The notes under the pieces are model-generated. The model made no database searches, was not told where the DNA came from, and saw only the letters and a program-made list of their open reading frames with translations. Positions 40,789 to 51,656 of a DNA stretch of 64,000 nucleotides are shown piece after piece; position 1 is the first letter of the stretch; the number at the start of each line of letters is the position of its first letter. Source of the DNA: Paracoccus haematequi (lineage in GTDB: Bacteria > Pseudomonadota > Alphaproteobacteria > Rhodobacterales > Rhodobacteraceae); contig NZ_UZWE01000036.1 of NCBI RefSeq assembly GCF_900631945.1, positions 1-64,000 of the forward strand. The letters are read 5' to 3'. A program made the translations under genes and the position numbers.

Positions 40789-42098
40789 TCGGGCGCCCTT
40801 TCGTTCAGCCGTTCCAGGCGCACACGGATGGATTCGCCATGGGCCTGCAAGCCCTCGGCGGCAGCCAGCCGCATGGCCGCGTGGCCGACCGCGTTCAGCG
40901 CGCCGGGCGTCAGCCGCGCCATCGTCGTGCGCTTCAGGAAATCCATCACCGACAGCCCCGATGAAAACCGGGCCGATCTTGCGGTGGGCAGGACGTGGTT
41001 CGGGCCGCTGATGTAATCGCCCACCGCCTCGGGCGTGTGCGGCCCCAGGAAGATCGCGCCCGCATGAACGCATTTCGCGGCCAGCCCTTCGGGATCGTCC
41101 ACGCACAGTTCCAGATGTTCGGGAGCGATGCGATTCGACAGGGCGGCGGCCTCGTCCAGGTCGCGCACGATGATGATGGTGCCGTAATCGCGCCAGCTTG
41201 CCCCGGCGATCCGGGCGCGGGGCAGGGTGGGCAGGATCCGGTCCACCGCGCCCGCGACCGCATGGCCCAGGGCGGGATCGGTGGTGATCAGGATCGATTG
41301 CGCGTCGGCATCATGTTCGGCCTGGGCCAGCAGGTCGAGCGCCAGCCAGTCGGGGTGCTGGTCGCCTTCGGCGATCACCAGAACCTCGGACGGGCCGGCG
41401 ATCATATCGATGCCCACGCGGCCGAAGACCTGCCGCTTGGCCGCCGCGACATAGGCGTTGCCGGGGCCGGTGATCTTGTCCACCGGCGCGATGCTGTCCG
41501 TGCCATAGGCAAGCGCGGCAATCGCCTGCGCGCCGCCGATGCGATAGATCTCGGCCACGCCGGACAACTGCGCGGCCAGCAGGACCAGCGGGTTGATATG
41601 GCCGTCGGGGGTTGGCACGCAGATGACCAGACGTTCCACACCGGCCACTCGCGCCGGGATGGCGTTCATCAGCACCGACGACGGATAGGCCGCCTGTCCG
41701 CCCGGCACATAGAGGCCCGCAGCCGATACCGGCGTCCAGCGCCAGCCCAGGGTCGCGCCTTCGGGATCGGTCCAGCTTGCATCCTCGGGCATCTGCCGGG
41801 CGTGATAGGCGCGGATGCGTTCGGCGGCCAGGGTCAGGGCGGCGCGATCCTCGGGGGCGACGCGGTGGATCTCGGCCGCGATCTCCTCGGGCGAGAAGCG
41901 CAGCCGGTCGGGGGTCAGGTCCAGCCGGTCGAAGCGGCGGGTCAGGTCGCACAGGGCCGCGTCTCCGCGTCGCCGCACATCCCCGATGATCGCGGCCACG
42001 GCGTCGTTCACATCGGTCGAATCCTCGCGCTTGGCCGACAGCATGTCGCCAAAGCGCGATTCGAAATCGGCGTCGGATGTGTTCAACGTGACCGGCAT
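40785..42098 (-). CDS. hisD: histidinol dehydrogenase
   Basis: HisD (437 residues) carries out the last two oxidations to histidine with zinc and NAD. Landmarks: GLYVPGGQAAYPSSVLMNAI, DKITGPGNAYVAAAKRQVFG, IDMIAGPSEVLVIAEG, the Zn-ligand region LLAQAEHDADAQSILITTD and APEHLELCVDDPE, and the His pair in SGPNHVLPTARSARFSSGLS. ATG 42098 (MPVTLNTSDADF) is preferred over an upstream frame extension. Confidence 0.95.
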   Translation of the reverse strand: MPVTLNTSDADFESRFGDMLSAKREDSTDVNDAVAAIIGDVRRRGDAALCDLTRRFDRLDLTPDRLRFSPEEIAAEIHRVAPEDRAALTLAAERIRAYHARQMPEDASWTDPEGATLGWRWTPVSAAGLYVPGGQAAYPSSVLMNAIPARVAGVERLVICVPTPDGHINPLVLLAAQLSGVAEIYRIGGAQAIAALAYGTDSIAPVDKITGPGNAYVAAAKRQVFGRVGIDMIAGPSEVLVIAEGDQHPDWLALDLLAQAEHDADAQSILITTDPALGHAVAGAVDRILPTLPRARIAGASWRDYGTIIIVRDLDEAAALSNRIAPEHLELCVDDPEGLAAKCVHAGAIFLGPHTPEAVGDYISGPNHVLPTARSARFSSGLSVMDFLKRTTMARLTPGALNAVGHAAMRLAAAEGLQAHGESIRVRLERLNERAPE

Positions 42099-42170
42099 GA
42101 TCTGTCCCCTGCAATCACGTCTTGTTAGCCGCAAGTCGCGCCCGCCTTCAAGCGGGCCGCGCCTGCCCGT

Positions 42171-42662
42171 TCAGTCAGGATGGACCGGCGCCTTGCCCGA
42201 GACCGCGCGATAGGGGCGGGTCACGTCGCGCAGTTCGACATTGATGCATTCCACCTCGGTCGCCAGGGTGCCGTCGCCCGCGAATTCCAGCAGCAGCCGC
42301 CCGGTCCCGTCCTGGCCCGGCTGCCAGACCATCGCCAGCAGTTCCAGGACCGTGTCGCCGTCGCGGCTGATCCCGTCCGACAGCACGCGCTGCACGTCGC
42401 GGATCAGCAGGACCGACCGCACCCGTTCGTAATCGCGGCCCTCGGCGGCCGCCTGATCCGCGTCTTCCCAGCGGAACCTGTTCAGCAGCAGCGCCAGCGA
42501 CCTCCCCCTCCGGTCATAGGACATTTCCGCGGCCGGCAGCACCGCGTCCTGCAACAGCGCCGACAGGATGCGCAGATCCTGTTCATCCTCGGCCATGAGC
42601 GCCAAGGGCGCGGGATCGGCATCGGCGAACCGGGCGTCGGCAATCCGGGAATCGGCGGGCAT
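42171..42662 (-). CDS. DUF2948 family protein
   Basis: A 163-residue conserved protein (MPADSRIADARFADADPAPL). The DUF2948 segment is DLRILSALLQDAVLPAAEMS, YDRRGRSLALLLNRFRWEDA and CINVELRDVTRPYRAVSGKA. Function is unknown. It lies between murA and hisD, a conserved arrangement in rhodobacteria, and starts 3 bp after murA. Confidence 0.9.
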   Translation of the reverse strand: MPADSRIADARFADADPAPLALMAEDEQDLRILSALLQDAVLPAAEMSYDRRGRSLALLLNRFRWEDADQAAAEGRDYERVRSVLLIRDVQRVLSDGISRDGDTVLELLAMVWQPGQDGTGRLLLEFAGDGTLATEVECINVELRDVTRPYRAVSGKAPVHPD

Positions 42663-42665
42663 GGC

Positions 42666-43934
42666 TTACTCCTCTTTCACGCGTTCGATATGGGCGCCGA
42701 CGCCGCGCAGCTTGCGGACCACATGCTCATAGCCGCGATCCAGGTGATAGACGCGGCTGACGGTGGTCTGGCCTTCGGCCGCAAGGCCCGCCAGGATCAG
42801 GCTGACGGACGCGCGCAGATCGGTCGCCATGACCGGAGCGCCGCGCAGCCGTTCGACGCCGGTGACGGTGGCATGGCCGCCGTGAACCTCGATCCGGGCG
42901 CCCATCCGGGTCAGTTCCGGCGCGTGCATGAAGCGGTTCTCGAAGATCGTCTCCTCCAGCACGCTGGTGCCTTCGGCCACGCACATCAGGGCCATGAACT
43001 GGGCTTGCAGGTCGGTCGGGAAGCCGGGGAACGGCTCGGTCGTGACATTGACGGCGCGGATGCCGTTGCGGCGGCTGACCTTCAGCCCGCGCGCCGTTTC
43101 GGTGACGCTGATCCCCGCCTCGTCCAGCTTGTCGCAAAAGGCCGACAAAAGCTCGATCCGCCCCCCCAGGCACTCGACTTCGCCGCCGCAGAGGGCGGGC
43201 GCCAGCATATAGGTGCCCAGCTCGATCCGGTCGGTGACGACGGGATGGGTCGCGCCGTGCAGGGCGTCGACGCCCTGGATGGTGATGGTGCCCGTGCCCT
43301 CGCCCTCGATCTGGGCGCCCATGGCGCGCAGGCAGCGGGCCAGATCGACGATCTCGGGCTCGCGCGCGGCGTTGTTCAGGACCGTGGTGCCGCGCACCAG
43401 GGTCGCGGCCATCAGCGCGTTTTCCGTCGCGCCGACCGAGACCAGGGGGAAATCCACGATCGCGCCCCGCAGCCCGCCCGAGGGCGCCTTGGCATGGACA
43501 TAGCCGTCGCGCAGATCCAGTTCCGCGCCCATTGCCTCGAACGCCTTCAGGTGCAGGTCCACCGGCCGCGCGCCGATGGCGCAGCCGCCGGGCAGCGAGA
43601 CTTCGGCCCGGCCGTCCCGCGCCAGCATCGGCCCCAGCACCAGGATCGAGGCGCGCATCTTGCGCACGATGTCGTAATCCGCGCGGTGGCTGGTCAGGGC
43701 ATGGCTGGACAGCGCCAGAACCTGGCCGTCCTGGAGGCTGGCGATCTCGGCCCCCAGGCTTTGCAGCAGGGCGGTCATGGTGCGGATGTCCGACAGGCGC
43801 GGCGCATTGGTCAGCGTCAGCGGCTGGTCGGTCAGCAGCGTGGCGGGCATCAGCGTCAGGCAGGCGTTCTTGGCGCCCGCGATGGGGATTTCCCCCGAAA
43901 GCGGGCCGTTCCCGCGAACGATGATCTGGTCCAT
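42666..43934 (-). CDS. murA: UDP-N-acetylglucosamine 1-carboxyvinyltransferase
   Basis: MurA (422 residues) commits UDP-GlcNAc to peptidoglycan with phosphoenolpyruvate. Substrate loop and catalytic Cys position: [20 protein letters not shown] (Cys in PGGCAIG). The N-terminus is [20 protein letters not shown] and the C-terminal domain holds [24 protein letters not shown]. Complete. Confidence 0.96.
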   Translation of the reverse strand: MDQIIVRGNGPLSGEIPIAGAKNACLTLMPATLLTDQPLTLTNAPRLSDIRTMTALLQSLGAEIASLQDGQVLALSSHALTSHRADYDIVRKMRASILVLGPMLARDGRAEVSLPGGCAIGARPVDLHLKAFEAMGAELDLRDGYVHAKAPSGGLRGAIVDFPLVSVGATENALMAATLVRGTTVLNNAAREPEIVDLARCLRAMGAQIEGEGTGTITIQGVDALHGATHPVVTDRIELGTYMLAPALCGGEVECLGGRIELLSAFCDKLDEAGISVTETARGLKVSRRNGIRAVNVTTEPFPGFPTDLQAQFMALMCVAEGTSVLEETIFENRFMHAPELTRMGARIEVHGGHATVTGVERLRGAPVMATDLRASVSLILAGLAAEGQTTVSRVYHLDRGYEHVVRKLRGVGAHIERVKEE

Positions 43935-44099
43935 CTAAGCGCCGTCCTTGCCTGTGTCGCTGTCCTGCCGCCCGGTGTCGTCCTGCGCCGCGCGCGCACG
44001 CGCCTGCGCCTTGCGCCGTTGCAGGTTGGCCCGCAGGGCGGCGCGCAGCCGATCCTCGCGGCTGTCCTGTTTCTTCTTGTCGTCCGGGCGGTCCTTCAT
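43935..44099 (-). CDS. small charged protein upstream of murA
   Basis: A 54-residue, highly charged peptide, MKDRPDDKKKQDSREDRLRA, then ALRANLQRRKAQARARAAQD. It ends directly at the murA start. Similar small basic ORFs precede murA in related genomes, so it is probably real, of unknown function. Confidence 0.6.
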   Translation of the reverse strand: MKDRPDDKKKQDSREDRLRAALRANLQRRKAQARARAAQDDTGRQDSDTGKDGA

Positions 44100-44223
44100 C
44101 CGAAACCTGTTACCGCCCGTCGCGCCAACAGTCCAGCAAAGCCCGCACCGACGGGCCGCCCGATTTTTCCGCCGATCCCCCCTTGCGTCACGCATCCGCT
44201 TTGTCTAAACGCCCCTTCACGGC

Positions 44224-44298
44224 GCTGCGGTAGCTCAGTGGTAGAGCACACCCTTGGTAAGGGTGAGGTCGAGAGTTCAATCCTCTCTCGCAGCACCA
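44224..44298 (+). tRNA. tRNA-Thr (anticodon GGU)
   Basis: A 75-nt tRNA with CCA: acceptor GCTGCGG/TCGCAGC, D arm TAGCTCAGTGGTAGAGCA, anticodon loop TTGGTAA (GGT) on stem ACCC/GGGT, T arm GAGAGTTCAATCCTCTC. An integrase gene starts 92 bp downstream, so it is the likely attachment site of a lost element. Confidence 0.95.
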
Positions 44299-44389
44299 TC
44301 ATATCCTATTGATATGTAAGAAAACCCTTGCTTTCTTGGGGTTAGTGCCTCTTTTGGTGCCAGCGTTGGTGCCAGAATGAGGTTGTGGG

Positions 44390-44798
44390 GTGGCTGGTCA
44401 GGTCAAGAATTTGAAGGTCAAGGGCGGGCGATTCTATGCCCGTGTCGCGGTGCCGTCGCAGCTTCGCCCGGTCATCGGTAAGTCGGAATTGGTGGTGCCG
44501 TTGGGTAGTGAACGGCGCGCGGCCATGAAATCGCTGCCCGCTGCCGTGGCAACCTTGCAACGCTATATCGCAGCCGCAGAGGCCACAGCGGCAGGCAAGC
44601 GGCTGGACGATCTGCGCAGCCCGATCACGACGCAGGACTATGGTCATGCGGTCTGGTCGCACTATCTGGCTATGCTGCAAGCTGACGACGCCACGCGGGC
44701 AGCTTACCCTTCGGCTGCCGAGATTGAAGCGGCGCAGGATGAGATAATCCGGCACTTTCAGCGTAACGGGATGCCAGATCATCCAATTGAGGTTTTTA
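44390..44798 (+). pseudogene. integrase N-terminal fragment truncated by IS5
   Basis: The N-terminal about 136 residues of a tyrosine recombinase (GTG start, MAGQVKNLKVKGGRFYARVA, then VPSQLRPVIGKSELVVPLGS), the DUF6538-type arm-binding domain, and a helical core-binding part. At 44799 the IS5 end replaces the rest, so the catalytic domain is missing. Two direct TTGGTGCCAG repeats (44354-44375) lie between tRNA-Thr and the gene and could be integrase arm sites. Confidence 0.8.
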
Positions 44799-45258
44799 GG
44801 GTCAGGACTCGTTCTCGGATCATAACCAGAACATGACTGTTGCGGCGAGGGCGACGGCGGAGAGGAAGACTTTCGGGCATCTATCGTAGCGGGTTGCGAC
44901 CCTGCGCCAGTCCTTCAGACGTCCGAACATGATTTCGATCCGGTTGCGGCGTTTGTAGCGGCGCTTGTCGTACTTGATGGGCTTGCCGCGCGACTTCCGG
45001 CCCGGAATGCAGGGCTTTATCCCCTTGTCTTTCAATGCTTCTCTGAACCAGTCGGCGTCATATCCCCGGTCAGCGAGCAGCCAATCTGCCTTTGGCAAGC
45101 TGCTCAGCAGCGCCGCCGCGCCGGTGTAGTCACTGACTTGGCCAGCAGTCATGAAGAACCGGATCGGGCGACCATCGGCGTCGGTGACGGCGTGCAACTT
45201 GGTGTTCATGCCGCCCTTAGTCCGACCGATCAGACGCCCCCTTTGGTCGCCAGGTCCA
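44799..45258 (-). mobile_element. IS5-family fragment, copy B
   Basis: The 3' 460 bp of the same IS5 element as copy A (12677), near-identical: same TAGGGTCAGGACTCG end, same LHAVTD, LLADRGYDADWFREAL and RNRIEIMFGRLKDWR transposase tail, and one visible difference near the end (GACTGTTGC versus GACGGTTGC). It lacks the first half of the transposase and is joined at GGTCC to a plus-strand IS481 gene. Same orientation as copy A, 32 kb apart. Confidence 0.85.
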
Positions 45259-45671
45259 CCGTCCTCACTGAAGCCGAAGAGGCGATGGCCGTGGCATTCC
45301 GGCGCGATACGCTTCTGCCATTGGATGACTGCCTTTATACCCTGCAGCCATCTATCCCTTACCTGACGCGATCGGCACTGCATCGGTGCCCGCAACGACA
45401 TGGCATCTCGCGCTTGCCTGATGTGGAGGGCGACAAGCCGAAGCGGTCGAAGTTCAAAAGCTATCCTATAGGGTTCTTCCACATCAACATCGCCGAGGTG
45501 CAAACCGCTGAGGGAAGGCTCTACCTGTTCGTTGGCATCGACCGGACGAGCAAGTTCGCCGTGACCCGACTCGTCGACAAGGCCGAAAGACAGCCTGGGA
45601 ATTCCTTCAGCCTATGCTCGAAGCCGTGCCCTATCAGGCTCACACCATTCTCACCGACAACGGAAGCCGGT
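45259..45671 (+). mobile_element. IS481-family transposase fragment (plus strand)
   Basis: A central transposase segment in plus orientation: STVLTEAEEAMAVAFRRDTL, LPLDDCLYTLQPSIPYLTRS, HGISRLPDVEGDKPKRSKFK, GFFHINIAEVQTAEGRLYLF and VGIDRTSKFAVTRLVDKAE, then, after a frameshift near 45590, WEFLQPMLEAVPYQAHTILT DNG. It holds the first DDE Asp (IDRTSKF) and the second (TDNG) but the C-terminal Glu part is gone, cut at the stop codon of fliG. Confidence 0.82.
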
Positions 45672-46685
45672 TCAGTCATCCTCGTCCTGCGGCAGGACCA
45701 GGGTGATTTCTCCGGCTTCCTCAAGGCGGCGGATGGCGCTGACGACCTCGGTCATCGCTTCCTCGATCTCGGAGGCGCGGACCTTGCCCAGTTCGTTGCG
45801 TTCCTCACGCAGGCCGTCGGACATGCGCTGCGAAAGGTTCGACAGGATGAATTCGGCCGCTGCGGCCTCGGCCTCGCCGCTGGCGGACAGGGCGCGGACC
45901 AGGACCGGCTGCTCGACCTCGCGGACGACGCGAGGGATGTCGCGGGGCAGGACGCGCGCGGGAATATGCGCGAAGATGAAGATCGCCTTGCGCACGTTGC
46001 CGGCGAAATCGGCGTCGTGGCTGTCGAGGCTGTTCAGCACATCGTCACGCAGGTCGGCGGTGGCAAAGTTCAGGATCGCGCCCATCCGGTCCGTCGCGGG
46101 GGTCGCAATCGCGGGCCGGGGCAAAGCCTCGGCCGCCTGAAGCAGGATCAGGCCGACCCGGTGCAGCGATTCGGGCGTGACGCCCGCCGTCATGGACATG
46201 GCCTGCGCCACGGCCCGCGCCCGTTCGCGGGGCAGGCCGACGAACAGTTCGGACGCGCGCTCCACCGGCAGCTTCGACAGCATCAGGGCCACCATCTCGA
46301 CCGCCTCGGTCTTGGCAAGCGATGCGAGGGCCGGGGCGGGCAGGGCGGCGATGCGGGGCCAGGGATCGCCCCGCCCGGATACCGCCGCGCGGCGGCGCAG
46401 CCGGTCGGTGCTGTCTTCGGACAGTTGCGCGCCCAGCATCGCCAGGGTTCCGTCCAGATCGCCCGGAAAGGTCACGCCGACCGCTTCCAGGCTGTCGCAG
46501 AATTCGGTGATGATGGCGTCGCGGGTTTGGCGGTCGATCAGTTCCATGCCCGCCATTTCCTCGGCCAGCAGGGTCTGGCTTTCGCTGTCCAGCCGCGAAA
46601 GGCCCGATGCCGATTCGTCATCCAGCAGCAGCCGCACGATCACCGCCGCCTTTTGCCGCTGATTCAGTCCCGTTTGCATCGTCAT
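45672..46685 (-). CDS. fliG: flagellar motor switch protein FliG (isolated)
   Basis: A 337-residue FliG, MTMQTGLNQRQKAAVIVRLL, the rotor protein that contacts the stator. Conserved parts: LLAEEMAGMELIDRQTRDAI, EAVEMVALMLSKLPVERASE in the middle domain, and IFIFAHIPARVLPRDIPRVV, LSNLSQRMSDGLREE in the C-terminal torque domain. The usual EHPQ and the FED triad are changed. No other flagellar gene is near. The stop codon touches IS481 sequence, so the last residues could be altered. Confidence 0.8.
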   Translation of the reverse strand: MTMQTGLNQRQKAAVIVRLLLDDESASGLSRLDSESQTLLAEEMAGMELIDRQTRDAIITEFCDSLEAVGVTFPGDLDGTLAMLGAQLSEDSTDRLRRRAAVSGRGDPWPRIAALPAPALASLAKTEAVEMVALMLSKLPVERASELFVGLPRERARAVAQAMSMTAGVTPESLHRVGLILLQAAEALPRPAIATPATDRMGAILNFATADLRDDVLNSLDSHDADFAGNVRKAIFIFAHIPARVLPRDIPRVVREVEQPVLVRALSASGEAEAAAAEFILSNLSQRMSDGLREERNELGKVRASEIEEAMTEVVSAIRRLEEAGEITLVLPQDEDD

Positions 46686-46755
46686 GGCCCCACCTGATCG
46701 ACCGTCCTTGCGGCCAATCTGGCAGGGCTTCCCTAACATCCGGTTTACGCGCGGG

Positions 46756-48069
<1,314 letters not shown>

Positions 48070-48215
48070 GGCGGGCCTCTTGTTCTGGTGGGGCGGGCAT
48101 AGCGGGGCCGTGACGCGGGGGCAAGTTTTCGATTGCGCCGTGCGGTCTCCGGGAACATTCCAGCCGCGCAAGCTGTTGAGGAAACGAACCGATCCGATCA
48201 TGCCGGAGAGCAGAA

Positions 48216-48935
48216 ATGACCCCCACCCCAGACGACTTCAACCAGGACGACCGTCCCATGACCGAGGCCGACCGCACCAGCCAGACCCGTTTCGGCCCGC
48301 GCCCCGTTCCCGCCGGCCACCATGCCTCGCAGTCCCGCCGGGTGATCCCGTCCGGCCGTGTGTCGCCGGACGGGCGTTCGTCCTATCCGGCCCCGTCGAC
48401 CGGCGCCAAGATCGCATTGTGGGGCGGGGTGGCGCTTGGCGTCGCGGGCGGAACGGCGGCGGCCATCTTCGCCATCCGCAAGATCGCCGAGGCCATCTCG
48501 GATAACGAGGGGCCGCGCCCGCCCCATCACGCCCGCCGCGACCACGCGGCGCCGCGCTTTGCCCGGCTGGACGAGGAGGAACGCGAGGCGATGCGCCGTC
48601 GTGTCCGCGACCAGGACCGAGATGACCGGCAAGAGGTCGCCCGCCTGCGGGCCGAGGCCGCGCGTCGTCGCCCCGCGCCTGCTGCCCCTCGTCGCAAAAA
48701 GGAAAACTTCGCGGAAAGCCTGATCGAGACCTCGACCCGGCTGTCTCAGGGTCTGGAAGGCGTCGCGAAATCCATGGCGGTGGCGGTCGAATCGTTCCGT
48801 GGGGTCGCGGGGCAGGCAACCGGGATCGTCCAGGAATTCGCCGGGGCGGCCGACCAACTGCGCTCTGCCCTGCGCGGCGACAATCCCCAGGAACCGCGCC
48901 GTCCTCATGACGACGACCACACCCATCGGCTGTAA
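48216..48935 (+). CDS. hypothetical membrane-associated protein
   Basis: A 239-residue protein of unknown family. The first 65 residues are disordered and polar. A hydrophobic, Gly/Ala-rich segment LWGGVALGVAGGTAAAIFAI (about residues 68-87) could be a membrane anchor, followed by a charged Arg-rich stretch and an amphipathic helix NFAESLIETSTRLSQGLEGV. It lies 13 bp before the BrkB gene and may be translated with it. Confidence 0.7.
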   Translation: MTPTPDDFNQDDRPMTEADRTSQTRFGPRPVPAGHHASQSRRVIPSGRVSPDGRSSYPAPSTGAKIALWGGVALGVAGGTAAAIFAIRKIAEAISDNEGPRPPHHARRDHAAPRFARLDEEEREAMRRRVRDQDRDDRQEVARLRAEAARRRPAPAAPRRKKENFAESLIETSTRLSQGLEGVAKSMAVAVESFRGVAGQATGIVQEFAGAADQLRSALRGDNPQEPRRPHDDDHTHRL

Positions 48936-48948
48936 GGCGGAGGCAGCG

Positions 48949-49971
48949 ATGAAAAGCGGTACGCCCGGCGTTCTCGACGCTTTGTTCGGCGATCTGGACG
49001 ACCGGACGCGCCGGCGGTTCGGCATGAAGGCTGGGAATGGCTCTGCCGTGCCAAAGACACGCCTCGCCGACACGCCAAAGCGCGATGTCGGGTTGCGCGA
49101 CTTGGGCATGGCCGACATCTGGGCCATCGCAAAGGCCACCTTGACGCAGATCGGCGCCGACCGGGTGACGGCCGTAGCCGGGGGCATCACCTTTTTCGGC
49201 CTTCTGTCCCTGTTTCCGGCATTGACCGCCTTTGTGTCGATTTATGGGCTTGTGGCCGATCCCGCCACGATTGCGGGTCATCTGGACATGCTGGAAAGCT
49301 TCCTGCCGCAGGGGGCGCTTGGCATCATTCGCGACCAGGTCCAGGCGATCACCTCGTCGCCCGGAACGGCCCTGTCGCTGGCGGGGATCGTCGGGCTTCT
49401 GGTGGCGTTCTATTCCGCCAATGGCGGGATGAAGGCGCTGCTGTCGGCGCTGAACGTCGCGTTCTTCCAGACCGAGACGCGGGGCTTCGTCAAGCTGAAC
49501 CTGGTGTCCATGGCCTTCACGCTGGGCGGGCTGGTGCTGATCATCCTGATGCTGGGCGTCATCGCGGTGATCCCGATCCTGTTGCAGATGCTGCCCATGA
49601 CGCCCTCGACCAGCGTTCTGGTGGGACTGATCCGCTGGCCGATCATGTTCGCCGTGCTGATCCTGGCGCTGGCGGCGCTGTATCGGTGGGGGCCGGACGC
49701 GCCCGATTCGCGGTGGCGGTGGATTTCGCCCGGCGCGGTGATCGCGGCGGTGGGGCTGGTGCTGACCTCGATCCTGTTCAGCTGGTATGCGGCCAACTTC
49801 GCCAACTACAACGAAACTTACGGCTCTCTGGGTGCGGTGATCGCGCTGATGATGTGGCTGTGGTTCGCCTCGACCGTCGTGCTGGTGGGGGCCGAGGTGA
49901 ATTCGGAAATCGAGGCGCATCTGAAGCGGCTGGCGGGCGTGCCCGATGGGCGTCAGGCCGATCAGCGCTGA
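48949..49971 (+). CDS. YihY/BrkB-family membrane protein
   Basis: A 340-residue protein with about six transmembrane helices and the family marks GITFFGLLSLFPALTAFVSI, LVGLLVAFYSANGGMKALLS, LNVAFFQTETRGFVKLN and SLGAVIALMMWLWFASTVVL. Annotated as RNase BN in older work but treated as a membrane protein of uncertain role. ATG 48949 has AGG-rich ribosome site GGCGGAGGCAGCG. It converges on the OmpA gene with 2 bp between stops. Confidence 0.9.
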   Translation: MKSGTPGVLDALFGDLDDRTRRRFGMKAGNGSAVPKTRLADTPKRDVGLRDLGMADIWAIAKATLTQIGADRVTAVAGGITFFGLLSLFPALTAFVSIYGLVADPATIAGHLDMLESFLPQGALGIIRDQVQAITSSPGTALSLAGIVGLLVAFYSANGGMKALLSALNVAFFQTETRGFVKLNLVSMAFTLGGLVLIILMLGVIAVIPILLQMLPMTPSTSVLVGLIRWPIMFAVLILALAALYRWGPDAPDSRWRWISPGAVIAAVGLVLTSILFSWYAANFANYNETYGSLGAVIALMMWLWFASTVVLVGAEVNSEIEAHLKRLAGVPDGRQADQR

Positions 49972-49973
49972 TT

Positions 49974-51653
49974 TCAGCGTTCCGTCAGCTTCAGTTCGAT
50001 GCGGCGATTCGCGGCCAGGGCATCAGGCGAATCGCCTTGGGCTACCGGCCGCGTATCGGCAAAGCCGGTCGCGGCCAGCCGGTTCGACGGAAAGCCCAGG
50101 TCGTCGATCATGTAACGCACGACCGCCAAGGCGCGGGCCTGGCTGAGTTCCCAGTTGTCGCGATAGCGGCCCGTTCCTGACAGCCGTGTGCTGTCGGTAT
50201 GGCCGTCCACGCGGATGATCCAGTCGATCTCGGGCGGGATGTCGCCGGAAATCTCGGACAGCATCCGGGCGACGCGGGCCACCTGGCCCCGGCCCGCCTC
50301 GGACAGCGTCGCCTCGCCCGGAGCGAACAGAACCTCGGACTGAAAGACGAAGCGGTCGCCCACGACCTGGACGCCTTCGCGGCCCGACAGGATCTGCGAC
50401 AGCCGGCCAAAGAATTCCGAGCGATAGCGGGCCAGGTCGCGCACCTCGTCCTCGGCCCGCTGGCGGGCCTGTTCTTCCAGCGCCAGGCGGCGGTCCTTTT
50501 CCTCGGCCGCGCGCAGCAGCGCGGCGTTCAACTGGCGACCGAGATCCTCGACCCGAACCTCGGCCTGCTGCTGTTCGTCGCCCGCCGCGTCCAGAAGCGC
50601 CTGCAACGACCCCAACTGCGCATTCAGCGAGGCGACCTGTTCGTTCAGCAGCGCCACCCGGCGCTGCCCGTCCTCGGCCAGGCCCTGCTGCTCGGCCAGG
50701 GCCGCCTGCGCCGCCGCCAGCAGACCGGCCTGGCGTTCGGCCTCGGTCACCGTGCGTTCGGCCTGGGCCGTGGCCTGGTCCCGCGCGGCCTCGGCCGCGG
50801 CCAGCAGGGTCAGGGTCTCTTCGGCGCGCTTGCGGCTTTCTTCCAGCGACAGGGTCATGGCCGTCAATTCGGCATCGGCGCTTTGCAGGCGCTCGCGCAA
50901 GGCCCGCGCCGCCTCGGCTTCGGTCAGGCGGGCGGCCTCGGCCTCGGTCAGGTCGGCTTGCAGGGCGTCGGCCCGCGCGGCTGCCTGCTGATTGCGTTGG
51001 CGCAGGTCGGCGGTCAGCGCCTCAAGCGCCTCTCGCCGCGCGGCGGCAAGACGGGCCTGTTCGGCCTGCGCGTCGATTTCCCGGCGCGCGGCGGCCACCG
51101 CCAGTTCGGCGGCATTGGCGCGGTTTTCCTGCTGGGTCAGCTGCGCCTGCATCTGCTGCTGCCGGGCGTCGGCCTGTTCCCGGTCGGCGGCGCGCGCGGC
51201 CATCAGGGCGGCCACCTCGGCTTCGAAGTCGGTCAGGCGCGACCGGGCCTCTGCCAGTTCCCCCCGGCTTCCTTCCAGTTGCGCCGACAGCCGGGTGATC
51301 CGCGCGGCGCGGTCGCGGGCCTGCGCCTGGGCGTCGGCAAGCTGGCCTTGCAGGGCGGCTTCGCGATCCTCGGACACGGTCAGGGCCTGGCCCAGGGCCG
51401 CGACCTGCCGGCCCAGCTGTTCCAGCCGGCGCTCCTGGCCGGAAATCACCCGTTCCTGGCTGGAGATGACCTGATCCTGTTCGCCGATGGTGTCGTCCTG
51501 GTCGGTGATCTGGTCGCGCAGCACCGACTGCATCACGGTGAAGATCGTCAGCACGAAGACCAGCACCATCAGCAGGGTCGCCAAGGCATCCACGAAACCC
51601 GGCCAGATATTGGCCGAGAAGCGATGCCCCGAGGCGGCGCGGCGCAGGGCCAT
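49974..51653 (-). CDS. MotB/OmpA-like protein with long coiled coil
   Basis: A 559-residue protein. An N-terminal membrane helix SANIWPGFVDALATLLMVLV carries an Asp in the position of the MotB proton-site residue. A coiled coil of more than 300 residues, rich in Ala/Glu/Gln, follows (repeated QEQDRVIS-like then LEEQARQRAEDEVRDLAR). The C-terminal OmpA domain binds peptidoglycan: VRVDGHTDSTRLSGTGRYRD and NRRIELKLTER. It is downstream of a MotA/ExbB-like gene by 3 bp. This is the layout of a stator-like pair with an unusually long periplasmic arm; its process is unknown. Confidence 0.85.
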   Translation of the reverse strand: MALRRAASGHRFSANIWPGFVDALATLLMVLVFVLTIFTVMQSVLRDQITDQDDTIGEQDQVISSQERVISGQERRLEQLGRQVAALGQALTVSEDREAALQGQLADAQAQARDRAARITRLSAQLEGSRGELAEARSRLTDFEAEVAALMAARAADREQADARQQQMQAQLTQQENRANAAELAVAAARREIDAQAEQARLAAARREALEALTADLRQRNQQAAARADALQADLTEAEAARLTEAEAARALRERLQSADAELTAMTLSLEESRKRAEETLTLLAAAEAARDQATAQAERTVTEAERQAGLLAAAQAALAEQQGLAEDGQRRVALLNEQVASLNAQLGSLQALLDAAGDEQQQAEVRVEDLGRQLNAALLRAAEEKDRRLALEEQARQRAEDEVRDLARYRSEFFGRLSQILSGREGVQVVGDRFVFQSEVLFAPGEATLSEAGRGQVARVARMLSEISGDIPPEIDWIIRVDGHTDSTRLSGTGRYRDNWELSQARALAVVRYMIDDLGFPSNRLAATGFADTRPVAQGDSPDALAANRRIELKLTER

Positions 51654-51656
51654 CCT

